DNA from: Agrobacterium tumefaciens
Lineage (GTDB): Bacteria; Pseudomonadota; Alphaproteobacteria; Rhizobiales; Rhizobiaceae
Direction of reading: 5' to 3'
Assembly: GCA_017744915.1 (NCBI GenBank)
Contig: JAGIAH010000001.1
Coordinates: 620,001 to 684,000 of the forward strand
Length of the DNA stretch: 64,000 bases
The notes beneath the pieces were generated by a model that saw only the letters and a program-made list of their open reading frames with translations, did no database searches and was not told the DNA's origin. The position numbers were made by a program, and so were the translations under genes. How positions within the stretch are numbered: the stretch's first letter is position 1; each line of letters starts with the position of its first letter. Shown piece after piece: positions 26,425-34,938 of the stretch.

Positions 26425-27465
26425 CTATGTCCAGATACTTTCGGGCGTCAGTATCTCGAAAGGAACGATCCGCTGCTCGACGGAGGACGAATCTCCGTTT
26501 TCGATGCGCCGTAACATCACGTCGATCAATTGATGCGGCATCTTGTCGAGGGGAAGCGGAAGCGCGGCGGTAATCAGCCCTTCGTTCAGGCCCTTGCGCG
26601 TTTCCGGACCGATATCGTTGCAGACGATCTTGATGCCGCACTGTTTCTCGGCCGGCAGTTCCCGGAGCGCACGCAGGACCCCCGATATGCCGCCGCCATT
26701 GACATAAATCCCCCTGAGGCCGGGTTCGGCAGCAATCATGTCCCGGATGATAACATAGGCGTTTTCCGGTTCCTCGTGGGTCAGCAGCGTTTCGGCCACC
26801 TGAAGTTCGGGCGTGTTTTCGCGCATATAGGAGCGGAAGCTTGCGTCCGAGACATCCTGGGTCTGATAGCGGTTGCTGCCGATCAGCGGCACCACCACTC
26901 CCTCCCCTTTCACCGTCTGGCTGAGAAACCAGGCCGCCGTGCGGCCGCGTTTCCAGCTGTCGGTTCCCACAAAACCCGCACGGCTCGCCGCCGACAGATC
27001 GGACACATAAGTGACCACCGGAACGCTCCTGCTCCGCAGCTCGTCAATCGCCTGGCTGACGAGCGGGTGATCGGCCGTGATGACCGCAATCGCGCTGCAG
27101 GATTGCCCCATCTTCAGAAGATTGGCGGAAACCGCCTCCGGTGAGAGATCATCTTCGAAAACGACATCCGGCTCTATGACACTGTCCGTCCTCTGGCGCG
27201 CCGCCGTGACAATGCCTTCCGCCCACAGCCTGTAAAGCGGCCGATGGGATTGCTGCAACAGGAAACCTAGCCGGAAATGGGGCATGGCCTCGCGGCGCCG
27301 GTCCCTGATGGTGCCAAGACCATAAAAACCGATCTCCTCCGCCGCCTGCAATATCTGGTCGATCGTATCCTCACGCACGGCGCTCGAACCGTGCAGCACC
27401 CGGTTCACCGTGGAAATACTGACGCCGGCGGCTTTGGCAAGATCGGCAATGGTCGGTCGATTCAT
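26425..27465 (-). CDS. LacI-family regulator
   Basis: 346 residues. The N-terminal helix-turn-helix TIADLAKAAGVSISTVNRVLHG is the classic LacI form, followed by a periplasmic-binding-protein-like sensor domain that would bind a sugar or cyclitol. It is divergent from a sugar ABC importer, 148 bases away, and a dyad at 27483-27496 lies 17 bases upstream of its own start. Likely local repressor of the 27614-34701 genes and of itself. Confidence 0.88.
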   Translation of the reverse strand: MNRPTIADLAKAAGVSISTVNRVLHGSSAVREDTIDQILQAAEEIGFYGLGTIRDRRREAMPHFRLGFLLQQSHRPLYRLWAEGIVTAARQRTDSVIEPDVVFEDDLSPEAVSANLLKMGQSCSAIAVITADHPLVSQAIDELRSRSVPVVTYVSDLSAASRAGFVGTDSWKRGRTAAWFLSQTVKGEGVVVPLIGSNRYQTQDVSDASFRSYMRENTPELQVAETLLTHEEPENAYVIIRDMIAAEPGLRGIYVNGGGISGVLRALRELPAEKQCGIKIVCNDIGPETRKGLNEGLITAALPLPLDKMPHQLIDVMLRRIENGDSSSVEQRIVPFEILTPESIWT

Positions 27466-27482
27466 CTGGCCTCACAATCGTA

Positions 27483-27496
27483 TCATTCGTGAATGA
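27483..27496. promoter_or_regulatory. Candidate LacI-type operator
   Basis: TCATTCGTGAATGA: 6-bp arms TCATTC/GAATGA around a GT centre, between the divergent LacI gene and importer. A second looser dyad ATTCC(N9)GGAAT lies at 27536-27554. The region also has the direct repeat ATTAAATG (27499-27506, 27509-27516). Confidence 0.45.
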
Positions 27497-27613
27497 CATT
27501 AAATGGTATTAAATGCAACATCAAATGAAATATAAATTCCATTTCCGAAGGAATGAAAGATATAAATCATCCTGTCATTTTCGTCCGTCGGGAGAACGGA
27601 CAGGGAGGAAACA

Positions 27614-28579
27614 ATGGCATTTTTCAGGAAATTTCTCATAGCGGGCGCCGCATCGCTGGCGCTGGCATCCGGCGTATCTGCGGCCAATATCGCCGTCGTT
27701 GGCGGCAAAAATGACGATGCGTTCTGGAACCTCATCAAAAAAGGTCTGGATGACGCGCGCCTCGTGGTCGAGGCGAACGGCGGCAAGGTCAATTACCTGC
27801 GCCTGCAGACCTATGACAATTTTGCGCCCGATGTGGTGCAACTGATCCAGACCGCCATCAGCCAGAAGGTCGACGGTCTCGTCATTCCGAACTGGGTCCC
27901 GGAAGGTGAGGACCCGGCGATACGGGAGGCCATCAGTGCCGGCATCAAGGTCATTCTCATGAATGCCGGAGGGCACGAGAAGGCCAGGGAACTCGGCGCG
28001 ATCAACTATGTCGGCTCCGATGAATATATTGCCGGCGTCGCGGGCGGCGAATATTTCGCGAAACAGGGCAAAAAGAACGTCATCTGCGTCAACACCGTTC
28101 CAGGAGCCGCCAATCAGGAGACGCGTTGCAAAGGCGTCATCGACGGCATCACCAAAGCCGGCGGCGCCGGCAAGCAGCTGCCGCTTCCGGCCACCAGTTT
28201 CGGCGATGCTACCGCTGTGGCCGAGGCGATCAAGGCAACCTTGCTTCAGGACGGCAAGATCGATGGCGTCCTCACCATTTCGGCAGGCGACGCGGATTCC
28301 GCCGCCATCGGCGTCATGCAGGCCGGGAAGACCGAAGCCGCCCTGCTCGGCACTTTCGACCTCAACCAGTCCGGCCTCGACCGCATCAAGGACGGCACGC
28401 AGGGTTTTGCAATCGACCAGCAGCCCTATCTGCAATCCCTGCTCGCCGTGACGCTGCTTGCCTCGGCCATCGATTTCGGCACCGACCTGCCAACCGCGCC
28501 GATCCTGACCGGACCCAAAATCGTCGACAAATCCAACATCGAAGCCACGCTTGCCGGCGTCGCCAAGGGTGCGCGCTGA
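27614..28579 (+). CDS. Sugar-type ABC importer substrate-binding protein (CUT2 class)
   Basis: 321 residues. The signal peptide FLIAGAASLALASGVSA is cut near residue 23. The mature part is a type-I periplasmic binding fold as in RbsB/FrcB: NIAVVGGKNDDAFWNLIKKGLDDA at the start, VDGLVIPNW, VNTVPGAANQETRCKGV and DGVLTISAGDADSA. Ribosome site AGGGAGGA is directly upstream. It is first of an operon with one permease and one single-domain ATPase. Substrate not deducible; downstream enzymes suggest a cyclitol, aldose or keto-sugar. Confidence 0.86.
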   Translation: MAFFRKFLIAGAASLALASGVSAANIAVVGGKNDDAFWNLIKKGLDDARLVVEANGGKVNYLRLQTYDNFAPDVVQLIQTAISQKVDGLVIPNWVPEGEDPAIREAISAGIKVILMNAGGHEKARELGAINYVGSDEYIAGVAGGEYFAKQGKKNVICVNTVPGAANQETRCKGVIDGITKAGGAGKQLPLPATSFGDATAVAEAIKATLLQDGKIDGVLTISAGDADSAAIGVMQAGKTEAALLGTFDLNQSGLDRIKDGTQGFAIDQQPYLQSLLAVTLLASAIDFGTDLPTAPILTGPKIVDKSNIEATLAGVAKGAR

Positions 28580-28604
28580 GCGATGACCCACGCCCTGTCC
28601 CGAT

Positions 28605-28616
28605 CCCGAATTCGGG
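28605..28616 (+). promoter_or_regulatory. Intercistronic palindrome after the binding-protein gene
   Basis: CCCGAATTCGGG is a perfect 12-base palindrome within a larger fold bounded by CCCTG (28593-28597) and CAGGG (28632-28636). It lies in the 98-base gap before the permease, where mRNA hairpins often set subunit ratios. Confidence 0.35.
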
Positions 28617-28677
28617 CTTGGGGCAAGGCGGCAGGGACATCGCAGCAAACCCCAGCATCAATAGTGGAGTGAACGAC

Positions 28678-29682
28678 GTGAAAAATCTCTCTTTGGGCGA
28701 CCTTCTGCGCCGCCCGGAATCAGGCGCCTTTCTCGGCCTTGTTTTTGTTCTTGTCTTCTTCGTTGTCTTCGGCAGCATTGAATTCCTCAAGCCCGCAGGT
28801 GCCGCAAGCTGGCTGAATGTCGCCGCCAATCTCGGCATCGTCGCCATTCCCGTCGGGCTGCTGATGATTTCAGGCGAACTGGATATTTCCATCGGCGCGA
28901 TGATCCCGGCCGGCGCTCTGACCGTCGCCATCATCACCGGTTATTACGGCATGCCGATCTGGCTCGGCATCATCGGCGCGCTTGGCCTTGGGGTGCTTGT
29001 CGGGCTGATCAACGGCTTTCTGGTGATACGGACCGTGGTGCCATCCTTGATCGTCACGCTCGGCACGCTCTTTGCGGTGCAGGGGCTGATCCTCGGTTTT
29101 TCCGTGCTGCTGACCGGCACGACCAGCGTGGCGTTGAGCCCCGCCCAGTCCGGCCCGATTGCCAAATTCCTGTTCGGCCAATTCATCGGCGGCAGTTTTC
29201 AGGTCAGCATCGTCTGGTGGCTGCTGCTAACGGCGATCTATATCTTCTATGTCCACTATTCGCCCTTCGGAAACTGGATATTCGCCATGGGCGGCGACCG
29301 GGTGAGCGCCCGCAACGCTGGCATTCCCACCGACAAGCTGACGGTCACGCTTTTCGTTCTTTCCTCCGTCAGCGCCGCCTTCGTCGGCGTCTGCCAGGCC
29401 ATATTGTTCAATGTCGCCCAGGTTTCGGCCGGCATGACCTTCATCTTCAACTCCATCATCGCGGTCGTCGTGGGCGGGGTGTTGCTGACCGGCGGCTTCG
29501 GTTCGGTCATCGGCATATTTCTCGGCACCATCACCTTCGCCATCGTCAATCAGGGCATTTATTTCACCTCGTTTGACCGCAACTGGTCGAGCCTCATCAT
29601 CGGCGTCATGCTGCTTTTGGCGGTGCTGATGAACAACACCTTCCGCGTCATGGCGCTCACCTATTCACCGAAGAAGAAGTGA
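28678..29682 (+). CDS. Sugar ABC importer permease (CUT2 class)
   Basis: 334 residues from GTG 28678, with GGAG 8 bases upstream; a GTG at 28669 overlaps that site. About eight to ten hydrophobic segments and the family motif GELDISIGAMIPAGALTVAI near residue 60, and GGFGSVIGIFLGTITFAIVNQG near the C-terminus, as in RbsC/FrcC. It is the only permease of this importer, so it would act as a homodimer. Confidence 0.88.
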   Translation: MKNLSLGDLLRRPESGAFLGLVFVLVFFVVFGSIEFLKPAGAASWLNVAANLGIVAIPVGLLMISGELDISIGAMIPAGALTVAIITGYYGMPIWLGIIGALGLGVLVGLINGFLVIRTVVPSLIVTLGTLFAVQGLILGFSVLLTGTTSVALSPAQSGPIAKFLFGQFIGGSFQVSIVWWLLLTAIYIFYVHYSPFGNWIFAMGGDRVSARNAGIPTDKLTVTLFVLSSVSAAFVGVCQAILFNVAQVSAGMTFIFNSIIAVVVGGVLLTGGFGSVIGIFLGTITFAIVNQGIYFTSFDRNWSSLIIGVMLLLAVLMNNTFRVMALTYSPKKK

Positions 29683-29691
29683 GGCCGGACC

Positions 29692-30513
29692 ATGACGACA
29701 CCCATTCTCGAACTCAGAAACGTCAACAAATCCTTCGGCCCCATCGACGTGCTTCACGATATCTCGCTGAAGGTGCGAGCAGGCGAAGTGCTCTGCCTGC
29801 TGGGAGACAATGGCGCGGGCAAATCCACGCTCATCAAGACGCTCGCCGGCGTCTACCAGCCCAGTTCCGGCGAAGTGCTGATGGATGGCAAGCCGGTTCA
29901 TTTCGACGGGCCGCGCGATGCGCAGCGCATGGGCATTTCCACCGTACACCAGTTCGGCGGAACCTTTCCGCTGATGAGCATCGGCCGTTCCTTCTTCGTC
30001 GGCGCAGAACCGACCACGGGCTTCTGGCCCTTCCGGATTTACGATCGCAGGAGGGCCAATGAAATCGCCGTCAAGGCGGTGCAGGAATTCGGCATTACCC
30101 GCATCGATGACGGCGACCGGCTGATCGGCGGGCTTTCCGGCGGCGAACGGCAATCACTTGCCATAGCCCGCGCCGTACATTTTGGTGCCCGTGTTCTGAT
30201 TCTCGATGAACCGACGGCGGCACTTGGCGTGAAACAGGCGTCCCACGTTCTGCGTATCGTGCTGGAAGCGCGCAAGCGCGGCATCGCGGTGATCTTCATC
30301 ACCCATCAGGTCACCCACGCCATCGCCGTCGGTGATCATTTCGCCGTGCTCATCCGCGGTGCGGTCGCTGCCAATTTCCGCAAGGGCGAAAAATCCCGCG
30401 AGGAAATCACCGATCTGATGGCCGGCGGCGAGGCGCTCGCCGATCTCGGCGCCGAGGTGGAAAATTACATGGCCAGCCATGACGGCCACCCGCCGCAGCA
30501 GCCATCCAATTAA
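29692..30513 (+). CDS. Sugar ABC importer ATPase, single-domain
   Basis: 273 residues. It has Walker A GDNGAGKSTL, signature LSGGERQSLAIARAV and Walker B VLILDEPTAAL, and a C-terminal H-loop in VIFITHQVTHA. Most CUT2 ATPases are about 500 residues with two nucleotide domains; this one has one, like FrcA of rhizobial fructose importers. It starts 9 bases after the permease stop. It energises uptake with the two preceding proteins. Confidence 0.88.
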   Translation: MTTPILELRNVNKSFGPIDVLHDISLKVRAGEVLCLLGDNGAGKSTLIKTLAGVYQPSSGEVLMDGKPVHFDGPRDAQRMGISTVHQFGGTFPLMSIGRSFFVGAEPTTGFWPFRIYDRRRANEIAVKAVQEFGITRIDDGDRLIGGLSGGERQSLAIARAVHFGARVLILDEPTAALGVKQASHVLRIVLEARKRGIAVIFITHQVTHAIAVGDHFAVLIRGAVAANFRKGEKSREEITDLMAGGEALADLGAEVENYMASHDGHPPQQPSN

Positions 30514-30536
30514 GATGTAGAGAAGGATCAAGACCG

Positions 30537-31439
30537 ATGAAAATCGCCATCGACCCCCACATGCACCGTTTCACCAGCCTCGATGAGCTGCCCGCCAAGG
30601 TGAAGGAACTCGGCTACGACTGGATCGAACTCAGCCCACGCGCCGATTTCCTTGAATGGTTCAAGGCGCCGCGCGTCTTTCCCGAGCGCATCCGGTCGTT
30701 CAGGAAGGCGCTGAAAGACGCCGATGTCGGCATCGCCTCGCTGCTGCCCATGTATCGCTGGGCTTCCAATGACGAGACCGAACGCCAGGCAGCGGTAAAG
30801 CACTGGAAACGCGCCATCGAGATCGCCATCGAACTCGAGGTCGACACGATGAACTCCGAATTCGGCCGCGGACCACATCCCGACAAGGGATCATGTTACT
30901 GCTGCCATACCGGCTCGATGATCGAGGCCTGCGAAGACGCCTGGTGGCGCTCGATGGAAGAACTAGTGCCGATCTTCGAGCGCGAAGGCATCAATCTGCA
31001 TGTCGAGCCGCATCCCGAAGACTGGTGCGAAACGCTGCAGCCGGCGCTCGATATCATCCGCACCGTCAATTCGAAGAACGTCAAGTTCCTCTATTGCGCC
31101 CCGCATACCTTCTATTTCGGCGACGACACCAAGGCGATGCTGCGCGAGGCGAAGGATGTGCTCGCCCATGTACATGTGGGCGATACCTTCAACCATAAGG
31201 CCAGTTCCGGGCTGCGTTACATTCTCAATCCGCCCGGCACGCAGGCGCGGGTGCATCAGCATCTCAATATCGGCCAGGGCGAAGTGCCATGGGACGACTT
31301 CTTCGGCACGCTTTCCGAAATCGGCTTCGACGGCATCATGACCTCCTGCGTTTTCGCCTGGGAGGACAGGGCGGATGAATCGAGCCGGTTCATGCGCAGC
31401 AAGATGCAGGACTATATCGACCTCTATTTCAAGAAATAG
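30537..31439 (+). CDS. TIM-barrel sugar isomerase/epimerase family protein (first)
   Basis: 300 residues, AP-endonuclease-2/xylose-isomerase-like barrel. Likely metal ligands are in TMNSEFGRG, LHVEPHPEDW and LAHVHVGDTFNH. No signal peptide, so cytoplasmic. Ribosome site GAAGGA lies about 11 bases upstream. The family includes inosose dehydratase, keto-sugar epimerases and hydroxypyruvate isomerase; the exact reaction cannot be told from the sequence. It is one of three such proteins in this operon, which points to several consecutive steps on a cyclic polyol or keto-sugar. Confidence 0.78.
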   Translation: MKIAIDPHMHRFTSLDELPAKVKELGYDWIELSPRADFLEWFKAPRVFPERIRSFRKALKDADVGIASLLPMYRWASNDETERQAAVKHWKRAIEIAIELEVDTMNSEFGRGPHPDKGSCYCCHTGSMIEACEDAWWRSMEELVPIFEREGINLHVEPHPEDWCETLQPALDIIRTVNSKNVKFLYCAPHTFYFGDDTKAMLREAKDVLAHVHVGDTFNHKASSGLRYILNPPGTQARVHQHLNIGQGEVPWDDFFGTLSEIGFDGIMTSCVFAWEDRADESSRFMRSKMQDYIDLYFKK

Positions 31440-31522
31440 CGCGGCAAACCGGCACCGATGCCGAGGCGGAGCTTGCCTGCGGCCACGGGCCATTCGGAAC
31501 ATCCAATCAAAAGGCGACTGAC

Positions 31523-32695
31523 ATGATCAATGGAGAAAGACTGATTTCGCGCCCGCTGCGCTGGGCCATGGTGGGCGGCGGACGCACGGGACAGGTGGGC
31601 TATAAACACCGCACCGGTGCGCTTCGTGATGGCAACTACCAGCTCGTTGCAGGCGCCTTCGATCTCGATGCCGAAAGGGGCCGCGATTTCGGCGTCAATC
31701 TCGGCGTGGCGGCGGAACGCTGCTATCAGGATTACAAGGCGCTGATTGCCGGCGAAACGGCACGCGAAGACGGCGTGGATGTCGTATCCATCGCCACCCC
31801 CAATTTCACCCATTACGAAATCACCAAGGCGTGCCTTGAGGCCGGGCTGCATGTCATCTGCGAAAAACCGCTGTTCTTCACCGTGGCCGAATGCGACGAG
31901 GTGGCGCGACTGGCCGAACAGAAGGGTCTGATCGTTGGCGTTACCTATGGCTTCACCGGGCATCCGCTCGTCCACCAGATGGCGGCCATGGTGAAAAAGG
32001 GAATGCTGGGCGACATCCGCATCGTCGACCTGCAATATACCCACGGCTTCAACGCCGGTGACGATGTGGGCGCGGGTGAGGCCGTCAAATGGCGCACCAA
32101 TCCCCGCACCGCCGGCCCGACCTTCGTTTTGGGCGATATCGGCACGCATCTCTATTATCTCTCGGAAGTCGTGCTGCCCCATATGCGGGTGGAACGCCTG
32201 CTCTGCGACCGGAAGGCCTTCATCCCCACCCGCGCGCCGCTGGAAGACCACGCCACCGTTCTGATGCATTATGACAATGGCGCACGCGGTCGCCTCTGGG
32301 TCTCCTCCATCAATGCCGGCAATATGGGATCGCAGCGTTACCGTTTCGTCGGCTCCAAGGGCTCGCTTGAATGGTCCGATTCCCATCCCGACCAGCTGAT
32401 CTACGAGGTTCAGGGGGAGCCCGGCCGCATCCTGCACCACGGCATGCCCTATCTGGAACAGGAAAGCCTCGCCATCGATCGTATGGGCGCGCTGCATACC
32501 GAAGGTCTCGGCGATAGCTGGTCAAACATCTATCTCTGGATCGCTCAGGCGATCGACGCGGCCAATCGCGGCAACAAGGTCTTTCTGAAGACCCACCATT
32601 ATCCCGGCATCACGGCTGGTACCGAAGGTGTTCGCTGGCTGGAAAACTGCGTCCGCTCGGCCGATGCCGGCGCCGCCTGGATCGACTTCGCATAA
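31523..32695 (+). CDS. Gfo/Idh/MocA-family oxidoreductase
   Basis: 390 residues. An N-terminal Rossmann fold (VGGGRTGQVGYKHR) is followed by the family marker CEKPLF with the catalytic-site lysine and a C-terminal alpha/beta substrate domain containing GDIGTHLYYL. Members oxidise inositols, sugars or rhizopine with NAD(P). Its association with isomerases and a CUT2 importer resembles inositol (idh/iol) and rhizopine (moc) gene sets. Substrate unknown. Confidence 0.85.
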   Translation: MINGERLISRPLRWAMVGGGRTGQVGYKHRTGALRDGNYQLVAGAFDLDAERGRDFGVNLGVAAERCYQDYKALIAGETAREDGVDVVSIATPNFTHYEITKACLEAGLHVICEKPLFFTVAECDEVARLAEQKGLIVGVTYGFTGHPLVHQMAAMVKKGMLGDIRIVDLQYTHGFNAGDDVGAGEAVKWRTNPRTAGPTFVLGDIGTHLYYLSEVVLPHMRVERLLCDRKAFIPTRAPLEDHATVLMHYDNGARGRLWVSSINAGNMGSQRYRFVGSKGSLEWSDSHPDQLIYEVQGEPGRILHHGMPYLEQESLAIDRMGALHTEGLGDSWSNIYLWIAQAIDAANRGNKVFLKTHHYPGITAGTEGVRWLENCVRSADAGAAWIDFA

Positions 32696-32702
32696 TCGGC
32701 TT

Positions 32703-32758
32703 GGGGACGCGGCGGACAACTCTCCCGTCCTCCTCCTCAAGCGCGTCCCCATTTTTTT
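32703..32758 (+). terminator. Terminator-like hairpin with T run inside the operon
   Basis: GGGGACGCG (32703-32711) and CGCGTCCCC (32742-32750) form a 9-bp stem with a 30-base loop followed by A and seven T. It lies between the oxidoreductase and the next isomerase gene, 15 bases before that start, so it may cause partial termination or reset expression. Confidence 0.6.
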
Positions 32759-32773
32759 CAGAAAGACGACACG

Positions 32774-33715
32774 ATGAAACTCGCGATTTGTACTGATGTC
32801 ATGGCAAACCTGCCCTTCACCGAGATGCTCGACAAATGCGTCGCGCTTGGCGTCGAAGGCATCGAGATGACCGGCGGCGGCTGGTCCAGTGGCCCGCATT
32901 TCCGCGCCGACGAACTTCTGGCGGACAAGGGGTTACTCAAATCCAGGCTCAAGGAAATCGAGGCCCGCGGCCTCGAAATCGCCGCGCTGAATTGCTCCGC
33001 CAACCCGCTTGATCCGGGCGACATGGGCAAACGCCACCTGAAGGAAATGCAGGACACCGTCCGGCTGGCAGGCGAAATCGGCGTGACGAAGATCGTCACC
33101 ATGTCCGGCCTGCCGGAGGCAGCGCCTGGCGACACCGTGCCGAACTGGCTCGTCTACACCAAAAGCTGGCCGAACGAGATGCCTGAGCGCGACCGTTACC
33201 AATGGGAAGATCGCGCCTTCCCGCTCTGGCACGGGCTCGTCAAACTCGCCAAGGAAGCGGGCGTCGAAAAATATGCACTCGAGAATTTCTCGGCCATGCT
33301 CGTCTGGAACCCGGAAACCCTGTTTCGCCTGCGCAACGAGGTCGGCCCGACGGTCGGCATGAATCTCGATCCGTCGCATCTGATGTGGATGGGGGCCGAT
33401 CCCATCGCCTCTGCCCGTGCACTCGGCGGCGCAATCCATCATTGCCACGGCAAGGACACCCGCATCGAACGCGGGTTGGCGGATGTCAACGGCCTCTTGG
33501 AGCTGAAAGAGGTGACGGATGTCGCCAACCGCAGCTGGAATTATGTGGCGGTGGGCGCCGGCCGCGACCTGCAATGGTGGAAGGAGTTCTTCTCCGTGGT
33601 GCGCATGGCCGGTTACAACGGCTGGGTCAGCCTGGAAATGGAAGATTTCACCATGTCCACCGAGGCGGGCATCCAGTCCTCCATCGATGCTCTTCAGGCC
33701 ACCATCAGCCGCTGA
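32774..33715 (+). CDS. TIM-barrel sugar isomerase/epimerase family protein (second)
   Basis: 313 residues, same superfamily as its neighbours but clearly different in sequence. Candidate metal-site segments are KYALENFS, GMNLDPSHLMWMG and HHCHGKDTR. The barrel start GVEGIEMTGGGWSS is typical of inositol-type isomerases. It lies downstream of a terminator-like hairpin but on the same strand as the rest. Reaction unknown; xylose-isomerase-like epimerase or dehydratase are the family options. Confidence 0.8.
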   Translation: MKLAICTDVMANLPFTEMLDKCVALGVEGIEMTGGGWSSGPHFRADELLADKGLLKSRLKEIEARGLEIAALNCSANPLDPGDMGKRHLKEMQDTVRLAGEIGVTKIVTMSGLPEAAPGDTVPNWLVYTKSWPNEMPERDRYQWEDRAFPLWHGLVKLAKEAGVEKYALENFSAMLVWNPETLFRLRNEVGPTVGMNLDPSHLMWMGADPIASARALGGAIHHCHGKDTRIERGLADVNGLLELKEVTDVANRSWNYVAVGAGRDLQWWKEFFSVVRMAGYNGWVSLEMEDFTMSTEAGIQSSIDALQATISR

Positions 33716-33771
33716 GACCCGCTCCGGGCCGCAGAAATGCGGCTCGATACCGATCGCGCCACGAGGACACC

Positions 33772-34701
33772 ATGACCAACCCGATCACCATCACCACCGC
33801 TCCCTGCTGCTGGGGCGTCGACGACGTCAAGAACCCCCATCTGCCCGATTGGGAAAAAGTGCTGGACGAGGCAAAGGCCGCCGGCTTCGGCGGGCTGGAA
33901 CTTGGTCCCTACGGCTATCTGCCGCTCGATCTCAGCCGTGTTTCGCAGGCGCTGAACGAGCGTGGCCTGAAGATCGTTGCCGGCACGATCTTCGATGATC
34001 TGGTCTCACCGGAAAACCGCAACAACCTGCTGCGCCAGACCGACGAGATCTGCGCACTGATTACCCGCCTGCCGAAACCGGAAACCCATGCCGGCCAGCG
34101 TTTTCCTGCCCCCTACCTGACGGTGATGGACTGGGGCCATGACGAACGCGATTATGCCGCCGGCCATTCAGACCGCGCGCCGCGCCTCGATGAAGCCGCA
34201 TGGAACGGCATGGTCGAAAACATCCGCGCCATCGCAACGCTCGCGCGTGACAAATATGGCGTGCGCGCCACGATCCATCCGCATGCCGGCGGCTACATCG
34301 AATTTGCAGACGAGCTGCAACGGATCATCGAGGATATTCCCGCCGATCTTGCGGGCCTCTGCCTCGATACCGGCCATATGACCTATTCCGGAATGGACCC
34401 CGCCGCCACGCTTCGCCGCTATTGGGGCCGTGTCGACTATATTCATTTCAAGGATATCGACGCCGCGGTTTTTGAAGAGGTGACGGGAGAACACATCCGC
34501 TTCTTCGACGCCTGCGCCAAGGGCGTCATGTGCCCGATCGGCCGCGGTTCGATCGATTATCCGGCTATCCGCAGCCTCCTGACGGAACTTGGCTATGGCG
34601 GCTACATCACCATCGAGCAGGAGCGCGATCCGCGTAACGCCGGCGGCGTTCTTGCCGATCTGGCGGCCAGCAGGGCATTTCTCTCCGCAAACGGATTCTG
34701 A
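33772..34701 (+). CDS. TIM-barrel protein, inosose dehydratase/IolE-like (third)
   Basis: 309 residues from ATG 33772. The start TTAPCCWGVDD, the segment GGLELGPYGYLP, and the candidate metal-ligand stretches TIHPHAGGYIEF, LCLDTGHMTYSG and YIHFKDID resemble IolE and MocC proteins, which act on inosose or related keto-cyclitols. This supports a cyclitol-type substrate for the operon, but no other iol genes (iolB, iolC, iolD) are in the window. The open frame extends far upstream but overlaps the previous gene and is not used. Confidence 0.8.
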   Translation: MTNPITITTAPCCWGVDDVKNPHLPDWEKVLDEAKAAGFGGLELGPYGYLPLDLSRVSQALNERGLKIVAGTIFDDLVSPENRNNLLRQTDEICALITRLPKPETHAGQRFPAPYLTVMDWGHDERDYAAGHSDRAPRLDEAAWNGMVENIRAIATLARDKYGVRATIHPHAGGYIEFADELQRIIEDIPADLAGLCLDTGHMTYSGMDPAATLRRYWGRVDYIHFKDIDAAVFEEVTGEHIRFFDACAKGVMCPIGRGSIDYPAIRSLLTELGYGGYITIEQERDPRNAGGVLADLAASRAFLSANGF

Positions 34702-34894
34702 AGCGCAGTCACGCCGGACACCGCCCATCCCGTGGTGCCGGATCAAGCCCCGTTTGCTCGATAAAGCGAAACCTGTCTGCGCCGCCACGTTGCGTCAGGC
34801 CGCGCCCTCGGCAGTTTTCCACGCCCACCCTCCGGCAAGACCATCCCTGATCGCACGTCAGAGCGAGAGCGTGATTTCCTCTTTTTAAATTCAA

Positions 34895-34910
34895 AATACT
34901 AGTATAATAG
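34895..34910. promoter_or_regulatory. Candidate fucose-regulon operator A
   Basis: AATACTAGTATAATAG, with perfect 10-bp dyad ATACTAGTAT at 34896-34905 overlapping a TATAAT -10 box (34903-34908). The SDR gene starts 30 bases later. One of four copies in the 34.9-41.6 kb region. Confidence 0.75.
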
Positions 34911-34938
34911 TTCCTCTCACAGTCAGGTGGAGGATGAC

